Virus record (IMG/VR): IMGVR_UViG_3300035698_019880
Coordinates: 1 to 21,701 of that record
Length of the DNA stretch: 21,701 bases
Direction: 5' to 3' (one strand)
DNA from: a virus
Shown here piece after piece: positions 7,787 through 15,351 of this stretch. The notes under the pieces were generated by a model. The model was not told the origin of the DNA and made no database searches. It saw only the letters and a program-made list of their open reading frames with translations. How positions within the stretch are numbered: position 1 is the first letter of the stretch; every line of letters starts with the position of its first letter. The position numbers were made by a program, and so were the translations under genes.

Positions 7787-8110
7787 CTAGCCACCGTGTC
7801 GACTCGCCGTCACTTCCCAGCCCTGGAAGTTATCTCCGCGCCCGTCTACAAAAGTGATGAAATGGGGCTCGTCCTCGAAGATGACGCGCCGCCGCAGAGA
7901 CGGTTCCGTGGGGTGGTCGGTTTTTGAAAGCCAGAAGGTGATCGACTCAGCCTCGGTCCGGTTTCCATCGGCGCTATCAGCATCGGAGGTGCCGGTCGTG
8001 AGGGCGACCTCGTAATCTTCTCCCTCGATCTGGATCGTAGCAGGGAGGTCCGCTTTGAGCTGTCTCAGGGCGCGGCGTTGTGCTCGCGCGATCTGAGTGG
8101 CACGGCTCAT
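7787..8110 (-). CDS. probable head-tail joining/head closure protein (107 aa)
   Basis: A 107-residue protein. A basic N-terminal helix (ARAQRRALRQLKADL) precedes a beta-barrel-like body with the segment PSLRRRVIFEDEPHFITFVD and the ending WEVTASRHGG. This small size and layout, and its position after the capsid gene, fit head closure proteins of the lambda gpFII or HK97 gp7 kind. The family assignment is inference from size and order. The ATG overlaps the stop of the upstream coiled-coil gene as ATGA. Confidence 0.75.
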   Translation of the reverse strand: MSRATQIARAQRRALRQLKADLPATIQIEGEDYEVALTTGTSDADSADGNRTEAESITFWLSKTDHPTEPSLRRRVIFEDEPHFITFVDGRGDNFQGWEVTASRHGG

Positions 8111-8925
8111 TTCTTTTCTTCTGCGGCCTTGGCAAGCTCGGCCGCTTGGCGTTTTTGCAAGTCTTCCACCGTGGGGCGATCAGACGGCTTTTCCGCGTCG
8201 GAGATTTTCTTTTTCTCCTGAGCTTCAGCAGCGGCGGCCTGCTTTTTCGCAGTCTCTTTGGCTGCTTTGGCGTCAGGATCAGGGAGATTCGGGGCGCGAT
8301 CTGAATCGCTGCTCCCGGGGTCCTTCGTCGAAGAAGAGGCAGCGGGCTCTTTCGAGCCAGACTCTTCTTTATGGGCTAGAGTGGTAGTGGCGGCTTTTTC
8401 AGCGGCGGCGAGGGCTTCATCTTCTTCCGCTTTTTTCGCGGAGGCGGCTTCATCTTCTTCCGCTTTCTTCGAGGCGGCGAGGTCGCGCTGCTCCTGCTCA
8501 AGTTCGAGGCGAACTTTGCGGGAAGCTTCGGATTCGTTCACGATCACTTCCGCCCGCTCGGCTTGTTTCTTTGCTTTTGCTGCGAGGTCAGAGAGAGATT
8601 TTACTTTCGCATTGGCAGCGTCTAAAGCTTCGCGGGCGGCGGTAGCTGCAAGATCCGCTTTGGCAGCTTCGTTCACGAGCTGCTGAGACTTTGCAAGAAC
8701 GATATTCTTCTCCCGTTTTGCGCCCGTTTCAGGGCTGTGAAAGCGAGCACGAAGCTCAAGTCCGGTCGCAGACCAAACCTCGATACGAGTGTAGTCGTCG
8801 TGGATCCGGGAAGCCATCAACTTTTTGAGAGCGATGCGGTGGTCTTGCACGTTCCCCGGCTCTCCGAGAACCACCGGATTGGCGGCGGGGTCGTGAGGAA
8901 AGGCGAGTGTAACAGCAGGAGTCAT
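8107..8925 (-). CDS. Ala/Lys/Glu-rich coiled-coil protein after the capsid gene (272 aa)
   Basis: Residues 1-70 look globular and include IHDDYTRIEVWSATGLELRA. From about residue 75 to the end the protein is almost all Ala, Lys, Glu and Asp, predicting long coiled coils. A Ser/Pro/Asp-rich linker interrupts them at about residues 195-220. An 11-residue unit (AASAKKAEEDE type) is duplicated in tandem, matching a 33-base DNA repeat. The gene is the first after the major capsid gene, in the place of a head-tail connector or head decoration gene. It may be a virion or head-tail protein with an extended low-complexity tail. The length of this tail is unusual for the position. Confidence 0.78.
   Translation of the reverse strand: MTPAVTLAFPHDPAANPVVLGEPGNVQDHRIALKKLMASRIHDDYTRIEVWSATGLELRARFHSPETGAKREKNIVLAKSQQLVNEAAKADLAATAAREALDAANAKVKSLSDLAAKAKKQAERAEVIVNESEASRKVRLELEQEQRDLAASKKAEEDEAASAKKAEEDEALAAAEKAATTTLAHKEESGSKEPAASSSTKDPGSSDSDRAPNLPDPDAKAAKETAKKQAAAAEAQEKKKISDAEKPSDRPTVEDLQKRQAAELAKAAEEKK
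8413..8471 (-). repeat. imperfect 33-base tandem repeat inside the coiled-coil gene
   Basis: The 26-base segment at 8413-8438 recurs at 8446-8471 with one mismatch, giving a period of 33 bases or 11 codons. It duplicates a Lys-Lys-Ala-Glu-Glu-Asp-Glu-Ala segment. In-frame units like this can expand or shrink by slippage or recombination without breaking the frame. Confidence 0.8.
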
Positions 8926-8951
8926 AAGTGCGCGTCAGTTATAAATTTGTC

Positions 8952-8980
8952 GCTGATTTTTTTGTAACGTGAGAATCAGC
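8952..8980 (-). other. stem-loop between capsid gene and next gene
   Basis: GCTGATT at 8952-8958 pairs perfectly with AATCAGC at 8974-8980, with a 15-base loop. It lies in the 90-base gap downstream of the major capsid gene. There is no T run after it on the minus strand, so it is not a classical terminator. It could protect the capsid mRNA end or damp read-through. A TATAAC box follows at about 8937-8942, but a matching -35 box is not convincing. Confidence 0.35.
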
Positions 8981-9015
8981 AAACCTCTCGATATCGCAGT
9001 GGAATGCAAAAATGA

Positions 9016-9933
9016 TTAAGCTGTATCGACGATGCGCTTGAGGGCGGCGGCTTCGCCGAAGGCGTAACCGTAATTAACCTCGATAGTTTCTTTCCCCATA
9101 TCGAGATCAGGATCGCCCCACTCGCGATATTCCATCACAAGACCAGTCTCATCATCTTCCATCGCTTCGTAAGAGTTCAGCGCGTTGAGAACGCGAGGCT
9201 CCGGAGTGATCGGGCTGAATCCTACAATCGCGGCAGATTCAAGGGCGGCAAAGCCAACAAGGTCTTCTCCGTTGGTAGGCATGATCTCATTCTCGATGAG
9301 ACCGAACCCGGAAAGGCGAGGGACTTTGCCCTCCAACAGAGGATTCCCTGAACCGTAGCTTCCCTGGTCGAGAATCACAGCGTCCTTCATCACGTTGCCG
9401 GTATAGGACGAGCTGAGGACGAGCGACCGCTCGGCGGTTCCCCAGTGATCCTGATTGCAAGCGGTGCGGATATCGATAACATCCTCTTTTGTGAAAGCCG
9501 CTGGAGCGCTATCCAGAACAGCGGCCCCGTAATTGGCGGCGGTGACGAGGGTGAGGATGTCTGCGACGACATCTTCTCCGAGCTTGGCACCCTTCTGCAT
9601 CGCGACCCGTTTGAGATCGAGGTGAGGCTGGCGGCTCGCGCCAGCGGAAGTGACGGCAAGAGCTTGGTATTTCCGCTTGTTGATCGTGACTTCTCGGCCA
9701 TTGATTGTGCCGTTGTCGTCGAAAACGTAACCATTTGCAGCCACGAAGTCTTTCGACGCGGTGGCGTGAAGAGGAAAGTAAGGAACGACGAGCTTGTCGG
9801 TACCTTCGAGCTTCACATTGTTAAATCGGTGAGCAAAAATGGCGATCGCCAAGAGATTTCTTTTCAGCGCCTCCATGGCGTCGAAAAGGAAAGCCTGGCG
9901 CTTGAGGGTGGAGTCGAGAGTGGTATCGGCCAT
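9016..9933 (-). CDS. major capsid protein (305 aa)
   Basis: This is the likely shell subunit of the head. It is 305 residues, close to the size of many HK97-fold capsid proteins, and lies directly after the protease and scaffold-like genes as in lambda. The N-terminus is helical (LKRQAFLFDAMEALKRNLLA). An extended strand, DKLVVPYFPLHATASKDFVA, lies at residues 46-65, and the middle contains conserved-looking capsid elements such as REVTINKRKYQALAVTSAG. The C-terminus is a beta-rich P-domain-like segment (ETIEVNYGYAFGEAAALKRI). I cannot tell from sequence alone whether the N-terminus is cleaved. The leader is pyrimidine-rich (CCCTCCCTTATC) with no Shine-Dalgarno sequence, which is surprising for a gene that must be highly expressed. 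Confidence 0.85.
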   Translation of the reverse strand: MADTTLDSTLKRQAFLFDAMEALKRNLLAIAIFAHRFNNVKLEGTDKLVVPYFPLHATASKDFVAANGYVFDDNGTINGREVTINKRKYQALAVTSAGASRQPHLDLKRVAMQKGAKLGEDVVADILTLVTAANYGAAVLDSAPAAFTKEDVIDIRTACNQDHWGTAERSLVLSSSYTGNVMKDAVILDQGSYGSGNPLLEGKVPRLSGFGLIENEIMPTNGEDLVGFAALESAAIVGFSPITPEPRVLNALNSYEAMEDDETGLVMEYREWGDPDLDMGKETIEVNYGYAFGEAAALKRIVDTA

Positions 9934-10004
9934 GATAAGGGAGGGTCAGAGAGAGATGGGAATCAGTAGTTCTTGAGTTCGAAATGCGTTAGAATGTCAA
10001 AGGG

Positions 10005-10607
10005 CTAGTTAAGCCCCATGTTTGCGGCTGCGATTGCTTCGCGATGTTCGCGGATGTAGGCGCTGCGGTCGCGGCCCTTGAGCTGAGCAAGAGCGGCTTC
10101 GTGATCAGCGCCCGTGACAGCGTCATCAGTGGAGTCCGGGAGATCTTCCTCAGAAACGTGATTGTTCGCCGCGACTCGCGCGGCCTTCTCCGAAACCGTC
10201 TTGTCTTCGGCTTCCAGCTCCGCAATGCGAGTGGCGAGCTTTTTACCCTCATCAGCTTCTTCGGTGAGAGTCACGACTTGGGCTTCAAGCGTGGTGATCG
10301 TGGCGCGGGCATCGGAAAGCTCTGCTTTCAGCGTGGCAACCTGTCCGACGAGATTGGACTTGGAGCGGAGCGTGGCTTCTGCCTTTTGGAAAATAGTGAG
10401 ACCGGGCTGCGCGGAATCCTGAGGCTCTTCTTTTTCCGTTTCATCTTCCTCGGGCTCTTCATCTTCAGGAGTTTCCTCGTCGGTCTCTTCTGATGTCTCA
10501 GCGAGAGACTGGAAAAACTTGAGTTCCGCGCTTTCAGAGGCGGACAGATCATCACGACCGGAAAGTTCGTCGAGACGGGTTTGCTGGGCTGCGGTGAGTT
10601 TCTTCAT
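10005..10607 (-). CDS. scaffold-like coiled-coil protein (200 aa)
   Basis: A highly acidic and helical protein placed between the S49 protease and the major capsid gene. An N-terminal helical hairpin (residues 1-35) is followed by an Asp/Glu/Thr-rich stretch at about 38-65. A long coiled coil spans about 80-135 (LVGQVATLKAELSDARATIT and onward), and a C-terminal helical part follows at 165-200. Size, acidity, coiled coil and position match internal scaffolding proteins, which guide shell assembly and are then removed, often by the neighbouring protease. The role is inferred from these features together. Gaps of 39 and 71 bases separate it from its neighbours. Confidence 0.82.
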   Translation of the reverse strand: MKKLTAAQQTRLDELSGRDDLSASESAELKFFQSLAETSEETDEETPEDEEPEEDETEKEEPQDSAQPGLTIFQKAEATLRSKSNLVGQVATLKAELSDARATITTLEAQVVTLTEEADEGKKLATRIAELEAEDKTVSEKAARVAANNHVSEEDLPDSTDDAVTGADHEAALAQLKGRDRSAYIREHREAIAAANMGLN

Positions 10608-10646
10608 TCTGGATCAAAAAGGAATCGTATGATGACGGGAGCGATG

Positions 10647-11507
10647 TCAAGAGAGACGATCCAGCTCAGCGGCGACGAGGGAAATCAGATCACGGTGTAG
10701 CCCATCGACGAGGCCGGCCGCAAGCGCCTCATCTCCGGAAAAACCCTGGCCTTGCATCGCTTCGGGTTTCAATCCAGGTCGTTGCGAAAGACAAAAGCTT
10801 TTGAACTTTTTACTGAGGGTATCGACTTGGCTTTGAAGATAGTCGGCCTCTTCTTCGGTGAGAGCTTTTCCCGGTGTTCCCATCGCTTTATATTTCCCAT
10901 CCCGAAAAACACGGAGAGCGTAGCCTTCCATTTCGTAGGCTTTGGAACTGTCGAGGACGGAAATGAAGGTCCCGATACTGCCAGTCACACCACTGGATGA
11001 CGTGTGAATCTCGTCGCACGCAGCTCCGAGCTTGTAGGCGGCGCTTGCCATGACCGAGTCAGTATAGGCAACGGTTCGCTTCACCTTGCTCAGATCAACA
11101 AAGCGAGCGGCGGAGTCTGAACTTTCACGGGACAGTCCACCCGGCGAATGAATATCGAAAATGACCGTCTCAATGCGGTCGTCGTTTTTGAGTTCCTCAA
11201 TATCCTGATCAATCCAGGCAAGATCACAGCCGCCGCAATAGGTTTCCATCCAGCTCAGCCGCTTTCCGAGGACACCATCAATCGTCATGATCGCAAGGCG
11301 GGAGTCATTACTGATCTCGACGTGGTTTCGGAAACGATCACTCTCCCGCTCAGGACCGAGACCGAGACGATCTTCAGGGATAGCAAGGTCGCGACCACTT
11401 TTCATCTGATCGAGCAGTGCAGTCGCGATGGAATCGTGATGGGATGGCAGGATTTCCCACGGCTCGGTAAAAACTTTTGAAAAGATACGGGGGTAAGGGG
11501 CTGTCAT
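10647..11507 (-). CDS. S49-family phage head maturation protease (286 aa)
   Basis: A serine peptidase related to SppA and lambda gpC, which trims the scaffold and possibly the portal during head maturation. The crotonase-like core runs from about residue 70 to 260, with the oxyanion region SPGG at 121-124. The nucleophile is probably Ser155 in SVMASAAYKLG. The general-base lysine is K205 or K207 in FRDGKYKAMG, with the usual spacing of about 50 residues. The helix TEEEADYLQSQVDTLSKKF fits the family. At 286 residues it lacks the C-terminal scaffold extension found in lambda gpC; a separate scaffold-like gene follows instead. It sits between the portal and scaffold genes as expected. Confidence 0.92.
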   Translation of the reverse strand: MTAPYPRIFSKVFTEPWEILPSHHDSIATALLDQMKSGRDLAIPEDRLGLGPERESDRFRNHVEISNDSRLAIMTIDGVLGKRLSWMETYCGGCDLAWIDQDIEELKNDDRIETVIFDIHSPGGLSRESSDSAARFVDLSKVKRTVAYTDSVMASAAYKLGAACDEIHTSSSGVTGSIGTFISVLDSSKAYEMEGYALRVFRDGKYKAMGTPGKALTEEEADYLQSQVDTLSKKFKSFCLSQRPGLKPEAMQGQGFSGDEALAAGLVDGLHRDLISLVAAELDRLS

Positions 11508-11526
11508 TCTGGAAATTCTAAAAGTA

Positions 11527-11538
11527 GTTCACGTGAAC
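11527..11538. promoter_or_regulatory. 12-base perfect palindrome in the portal-protease gap
   Basis: GTTCACGTGAAC is a perfect dyad without a spacer. It lies inside the short gap between the portal stop and the protease start. It could be a binding site for a dimeric regulator or chance; nothing else in the gap supports either view. Confidence 0.3.
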
Positions 11539-11546
11539 CATTGCGG

Positions 11547-13187
11547 TTAAGAGGCTTTTTCTTGCGGTTTCGACGGTTCGGGCATCGCTGTGCCCTGTGG
11601 GGGAGCGAGCATGTTCGCAATAATCATGTCGATTTGATGCTGCGGAAGGCCCTTGTCTTCTGCCATTTCCTGAATCGCGAGGATCTCGTCGAGCCATTGA
11701 TCGATCTCGACATTCCAATCCTTTTGAAGCTCGGAGTAGTGCTCATCGAGAGTGCGGAGAAGATTCCGTCGCTCGTCGATCGCGAGCTTGCCTTCGCGGC
11801 CCCGGTCGATCCCTTTTTTCTTCGGCGGAATAAAATCGACGGTCCACCACCCAACGTGGTCGCGTAGCTCTTCGGGGATCTCCGGTTCGCGGAGACGGCC
11901 ACTTGCAATCTCAGCTCCGATGAAGTGAAACCACCACCATTGGCAGAAAGGGATCAGGGTCTCCATGCGGCGCGACTCAAGCATTTCCTGCGTATCGGCG
12001 GCAAGCCATCGCTGAGTGTTTCCGTTCAGGTTTCCAAGGTCTGAAACCAGCTCGGGAGCGAAGTCGAAACCAAGGGCGGTGCGGCGAACTTTCCAATCAA
12101 GGAATGCCATCTCGTTTTCATGAGGCTGCGCAGATTCGAGAAGTTTCGGCTCGATGTCGTCGAAGCTCGGCATGTTCCCCCCGGAGAAAACTTCTTCGTA
12201 GCGGAGGATCTCATCTTCTTCCTCCTCTTCGGCTTCGCCGGAATGCTCGCGGCGATAGTTTTTCATGCGGCCCTGGATGCCTCGGGAGCCTTTTAGAGTC
12301 GGAGCGTCTTTTCCGTCGCGAGGGGCGAAATAAAGCGCGATATTGTTCCGGGTTTTCACTCCGAGAGTCATGTCGTTCTCGACTTCGCGGACATCCAGCA
12401 TCGCGTTCGCGACGGAGTGAAAAGCGGACATTCCGCGGCGTTGACCGGCTCGCTCGTATCGAGCGGAAAGGTGAGCTTGTCCCGCACGGAGAATCTTCCG
12501 CTTTTTCGGATCATTCGAATCGAGGATGGAATAGGCGAGGGCGAGCTTGTGGCGGTCAGTTTTGACCCCGTCGTAAAAATCAGCATCGGGCTTTTGGAGG
12601 GCATTGCCGATTTGGTGGGCCTCGTAGCACTTCACTTGAGTGCGCCCGTTTTTTCCCACGACGGGGACGGAGAGCATATCTCCATCTACTGATACACGGC
12701 GCGAGAGAAGGACCTGATAGGAAAAGAAATTGTGTTTCCCGCTCCGGTCGAATTGGAGCGGAGACATCGCGGCATCCATCGCGAGGCGTTTCACGAGCGC
12801 ATTCCACTTCCGATCCGGAGTAGCGGGCTGAAACATCATCCAGCCCATCATGCGGGCGTAGCCATCGGCGCAGCGCTTCGCGAAAGGGTCATTATTGTAG
12901 AGCCAACGCGCTTTGATCATCGTCTCCGTGCGGTTCGTCGGATTGATCTCTTTTGAGGTGTCGAGGGTCGGAAACACGATGTGACCCCGGCTCGAGCTTG
13001 ACCGATCTCCGCTGCTGAAACCACCGCCTCCACCACCTCCGAAGAAGCTGGAAACTGGCATGATGCGACCATTCGGCATCATGACGCGAAGCTCCCTGGG
13101 AATGGAGCCGGCAGAACTCGCAGCCAATCCGGAGAGAGCGGAATGACTGCGAGTTTGCGGACGGCGCGGCTGTGGAGAAGACGCCAT
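11547..13187 (-). CDS. lambda-family portal protein (546 aa)
   Basis: This forms the dodecameric DNA entry ring at the head vertex. I start at the ATG of 13187, five bases after the joining-protein stop. The frame stays open further upstream, but that part overlaps the joining gene and has Ser/Arg-rich shadow composition. Residues 45-65 form a Gly/Ser-rich linker with seven consecutive glycines. The portal core follows: MIKARWLYNNDPFAKRCADG (90-109), then a GQRRGMSAF motif at 248-256 typical of lambda gpB-type portals. An acidic run of glutamates lies near 305-315. The segment PPKKKGIDRGREGKLAIDER in the last third is also typical of the family. The C-terminus is Pro/Lys-rich. Confidence 0.92.
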   Translation of the reverse strand: MASSPQPRRPQTRSHSALSGLAASSAGSIPRELRVMMPNGRIMPVSSFFGGGGGGGFSSGDRSSSSRGHIVFPTLDTSKEINPTNRTETMIKARWLYNNDPFAKRCADGYARMMGWMMFQPATPDRKWNALVKRLAMDAAMSPLQFDRSGKHNFFSYQVLLSRRVSVDGDMLSVPVVGKNGRTQVKCYEAHQIGNALQKPDADFYDGVKTDRHKLALAYSILDSNDPKKRKILRAGQAHLSARYERAGQRRGMSAFHSVANAMLDVREVENDMTLGVKTRNNIALYFAPRDGKDAPTLKGSRGIQGRMKNYRREHSGEAEEEEEDEILRYEEVFSGGNMPSFDDIEPKLLESAQPHENEMAFLDWKVRRTALGFDFAPELVSDLGNLNGNTQRWLAADTQEMLESRRMETLIPFCQWWWFHFIGAEIASGRLREPEIPEELRDHVGWWTVDFIPPKKKGIDRGREGKLAIDERRNLLRTLDEHYSELQKDWNVEIDQWLDEILAIQEMAEDKGLPQHQIDMIIANMLAPPQGTAMPEPSKPQEKAS

Positions 13188-13191
13188 AAAA

Positions 13192-13470
13192 TTATTCAAT
13201 CCGGCGCGTGCGGAAATCCATGGAGTGACCACGACCACTCGGGGTTTCAGCTCCGCTCTGTCGCTCAATCGCGGCCTCAAGAATCGTGATGCGTCGATCA
13301 CGCTCCGCTTCATTGCGGACCCGGAACGTGAATCCGACCTGCGCAAGCCGCTGCTCAATGACATCGGAGTCTTCGAGCGAGGCTTCGAGCAAGAGCGACT
13401 GAGCAGACTCCAGCTCGGAAAGGGTGTATTTCCGCGTGTAGATGCGGACAAGGGTCTCAGCGGATGCCAT
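13192..13470 (-). CDS. gpW-like head-tail joining protein (92 aa)
   Basis: A 92-residue protein between large terminase and portal, the exact place of gene W in lambda. It has the expected small helical layout. The first helix is LSELESAQSLLLEASLED and is followed by a short strand segment with Gly-Phe-Thr-Phe. The second helix (EAERDRRITILEAAIERQSG) leads to a basic disordered tail. gpW plugs the filled head so the tail can attach. The match is based on position, size and pattern of hydrophobic residues. The gene starts 15 bases after the terminase stop. Its leader, GAGAAG five bases before the ATG, is among the few weakly SD-like sequences in the window. Confidence 0.85.
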   Translation of the reverse strand: MASAETLVRIYTRKYTLSELESAQSLLLEASLEDSDVIEQRLAQVGFTFRVRNEAERDRRITILEAAIERQSGAETPSGRGHSMDFRTRRIE

Positions 13471-13485
13471 GACCGCTTCTCACTG

Positions 13486-15351
13486 TCAATGCAGCCCCTC
13501 GACAACGATGACGCGGAAAACAAACTGCTTTTTACAGCAATCGCCGTAATCGTTTGGACCGAGCGATTCCTTATGCTCGAAAATCTGCTTTTTCCGGTCT
13601 CCGACCTTTTTAGTGATGAGGCGCTCCGTGGTCAGCTCTTTACGTATCGGCGGGGGCACTGGATCGGGCATCCAAAAGCGCGGTTCTTCGCGGCGGTGAA
13701 TCTTGCCTACGTAGAAATCCATTTTCACGCCGTGATCATAGTAGGCCCAGATATCGACCTGGTCACCTTCATCGGTGATTCCGATCGCTTCGACGAATCG
13801 GATGTTTTTCCCTTTAAATTCCGAGTTGTAGCCTTCACCCCGGGAAGGATAGAGCTCAAAGCCCATCGCCTGAGCGCGGACACACATTTTCCAGATCGGG
13901 CCGCGCTGGTATCCGGAGTCGATTAGCCCGCCGAAAATTCGGAAGGTCGATTTACCATCTTTTGAGCGATAGTGGCGATCTTTTAGGGTGAGAAAATGAT
14001 CCTCATCTTCGCAGATGCCATAGTCGATCAGATAGGAGTCGCCTTTTTTACTCCAGCAAAAGACGACGTATTTGATGCAATCGCTCTGTCTGTCACCCGT
14101 GATCGATAAATAATCGACATCATCGACGGGGAGATATCCGTCCTCGAGCTCTTCGTGATTTTCGTAGCAGAGCGAAAAGCGATGTCCCAGGGTGATCTTC
14201 TCGCCATTGATATCCTCGACGATTCCTCCGCGAAGCGCGTCGATTGCGTCATCCTGAAACCCGACTTCCTGCGGCTCGATCGGCCGTCCCATGTGCTCAG
14301 TCTGAAACGCATTCTGCGCGGTGATCGACGGCGCGGTGTGGTAGGCGACGAGATACTTCTTAGCGAGGTTTCCCCACTTCACTCTTTTGAACAGCGAATA
14401 GAGATCAGAGATGTGGAAAGACCGACAGCCTGGCTCAGCGAGCACTTCCCGGCCGTCCAGCTTTTCACGTAGCTCAAGCGGGGTCGGGACCCAGATCCCC
14501 GCGTTAACCATGTCGCGCTTATGATATTCCTCGATCCGCCCGTCACAAAGCTGACACTCGTAATAGGTATCATTCACGACCCGCTCGAGATCCCAGCCAC
14601 TCGCAAGATCTCGGCAATGTCCATAGCGAATCTGATCCCATACCAGCTCGATCCGACCGGAGCAGTGAGGGCAAGGGACAAGAAACTTTTCCTGCGTCCC
14701 TTTCAGAAAGCATCGGTGAATAATTCCGCCCTTTTCCTGCGGCTTTCCGAGAACAAGCAACAGGCCATCATCGACCGTCGTGAAGCGGCCTTGGATATTG
14801 TCGTAACTCGTCGTGCCGTCGCCTTGCAGTTCGTGATCTTCCGGCTCATCGAGAACTCCGAGTCGATACCATGTTTCACGAAAGGCATTCGCGGATCCAG
14901 AACCGGAGACTGAGATCTCCATGTTCTTGAGGATGATGTGATAGGTCGATTGATCCGCTGGGTCGTCGGTGAGCTGATCTTCCGCGCAGTCTTTCAGGGT
15001 CTCCTTGAGACGGACTTTCGAGACACGCTTCGCCTTTTTGTCGGAGTTGATCACGTAGCCAACATTTCCCGGCCAGTTGTCTGGCATCCAGCGAACAACA
15101 TTCAAAGTGCCCTCAGTAGCTCCGGACTGAGACGATTTCATGAAAGCGCCTTCGCTCACGCCTTCCTGTCGAGGGAGATCCTGCCACTCCCGCACCCAGG
15201 GCGTGAGAGTGGAATCGTAGTGACCGGCCTCGGCGGCCATCGACTCCGTGAAGAAAACGTTTTTGTCCGCGAACTCCCAAACCGACTCTTTAGGCTTCCC
15301 CTTGAATTGACCGCAAAAAATATCGAACAAGAAAAGAACTTCTCCTATCAT
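13486..15351 (-). CDS. terminase large subunit, GpA family (621 aa)
   Basis: This is the ATP-driven packaging motor and nuclease that cuts and loads phage DNA. The ATPase domain spans about residues 30-250. It has a deviant Walker A, KSSQSGATEG starting at K72, and a Walker B VLDEPE with D168 and E169. Two CxxC pairs (C227/C230 and C266/C269, in CPHC and CQLC) are typical of the GpA family. The C-terminal nuclease domain begins near residue 410, with acidic candidates in ITGDRQSD, GGLIDSGY and GPNDYGD. The canonical GKT lysine of Walker A is missing. K72 aligns with the deviant lysine described for lambda gpA. Its ATG overlaps the small-terminase stop as ATGA. Confidence 0.95.
   Translation of the reverse strand: MIGEVLFLFDIFCGQFKGKPKESVWEFADKNVFFTESMAAEAGHYDSTLTPWVREWQDLPRQEGVSEGAFMKSSQSGATEGTLNVVRWMPDNWPGNVGYVINSDKKAKRVSKVRLKETLKDCAEDQLTDDPADQSTYHIILKNMEISVSGSGSANAFRETWYRLGVLDEPEDHELQGDGTTSYDNIQGRFTTVDDGLLLVLGKPQEKGGIIHRCFLKGTQEKFLVPCPHCSGRIELVWDQIRYGHCRDLASGWDLERVVNDTYYECQLCDGRIEEYHKRDMVNAGIWVPTPLELREKLDGREVLAEPGCRSFHISDLYSLFKRVKWGNLAKKYLVAYHTAPSITAQNAFQTEHMGRPIEPQEVGFQDDAIDALRGGIVEDINGEKITLGHRFSLCYENHEELEDGYLPVDDVDYLSITGDRQSDCIKYVVFCWSKKGDSYLIDYGICEDEDHFLTLKDRHYRSKDGKSTFRIFGGLIDSGYQRGPIWKMCVRAQAMGFELYPSRGEGYNSEFKGKNIRFVEAIGITDEGDQVDIWAYYDHGVKMDFYVGKIHRREEPRFWMPDPVPPPIRKELTTERLITKKVGDRKKQIFEHKESLGPNDYGDCCKKQFVFRVIVVEGLH

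Noticed and set aside
8258-8686. Plus-strand open frame of 142 codons, Ala/Ser-rich
   Set aside because: It is the complement of the Ala/Lys/Glu coiled-coil gene and mirrors its repeat. Its composition is fully explained by the antisense of that gene.
13188-13523. N-terminal extension of the portal reading frame
   Set aside because: This part overlaps the gpW-like gene entirely and has Ser/Arg-rich shadow composition. The ATG at 13187 follows the gpW stop directly.
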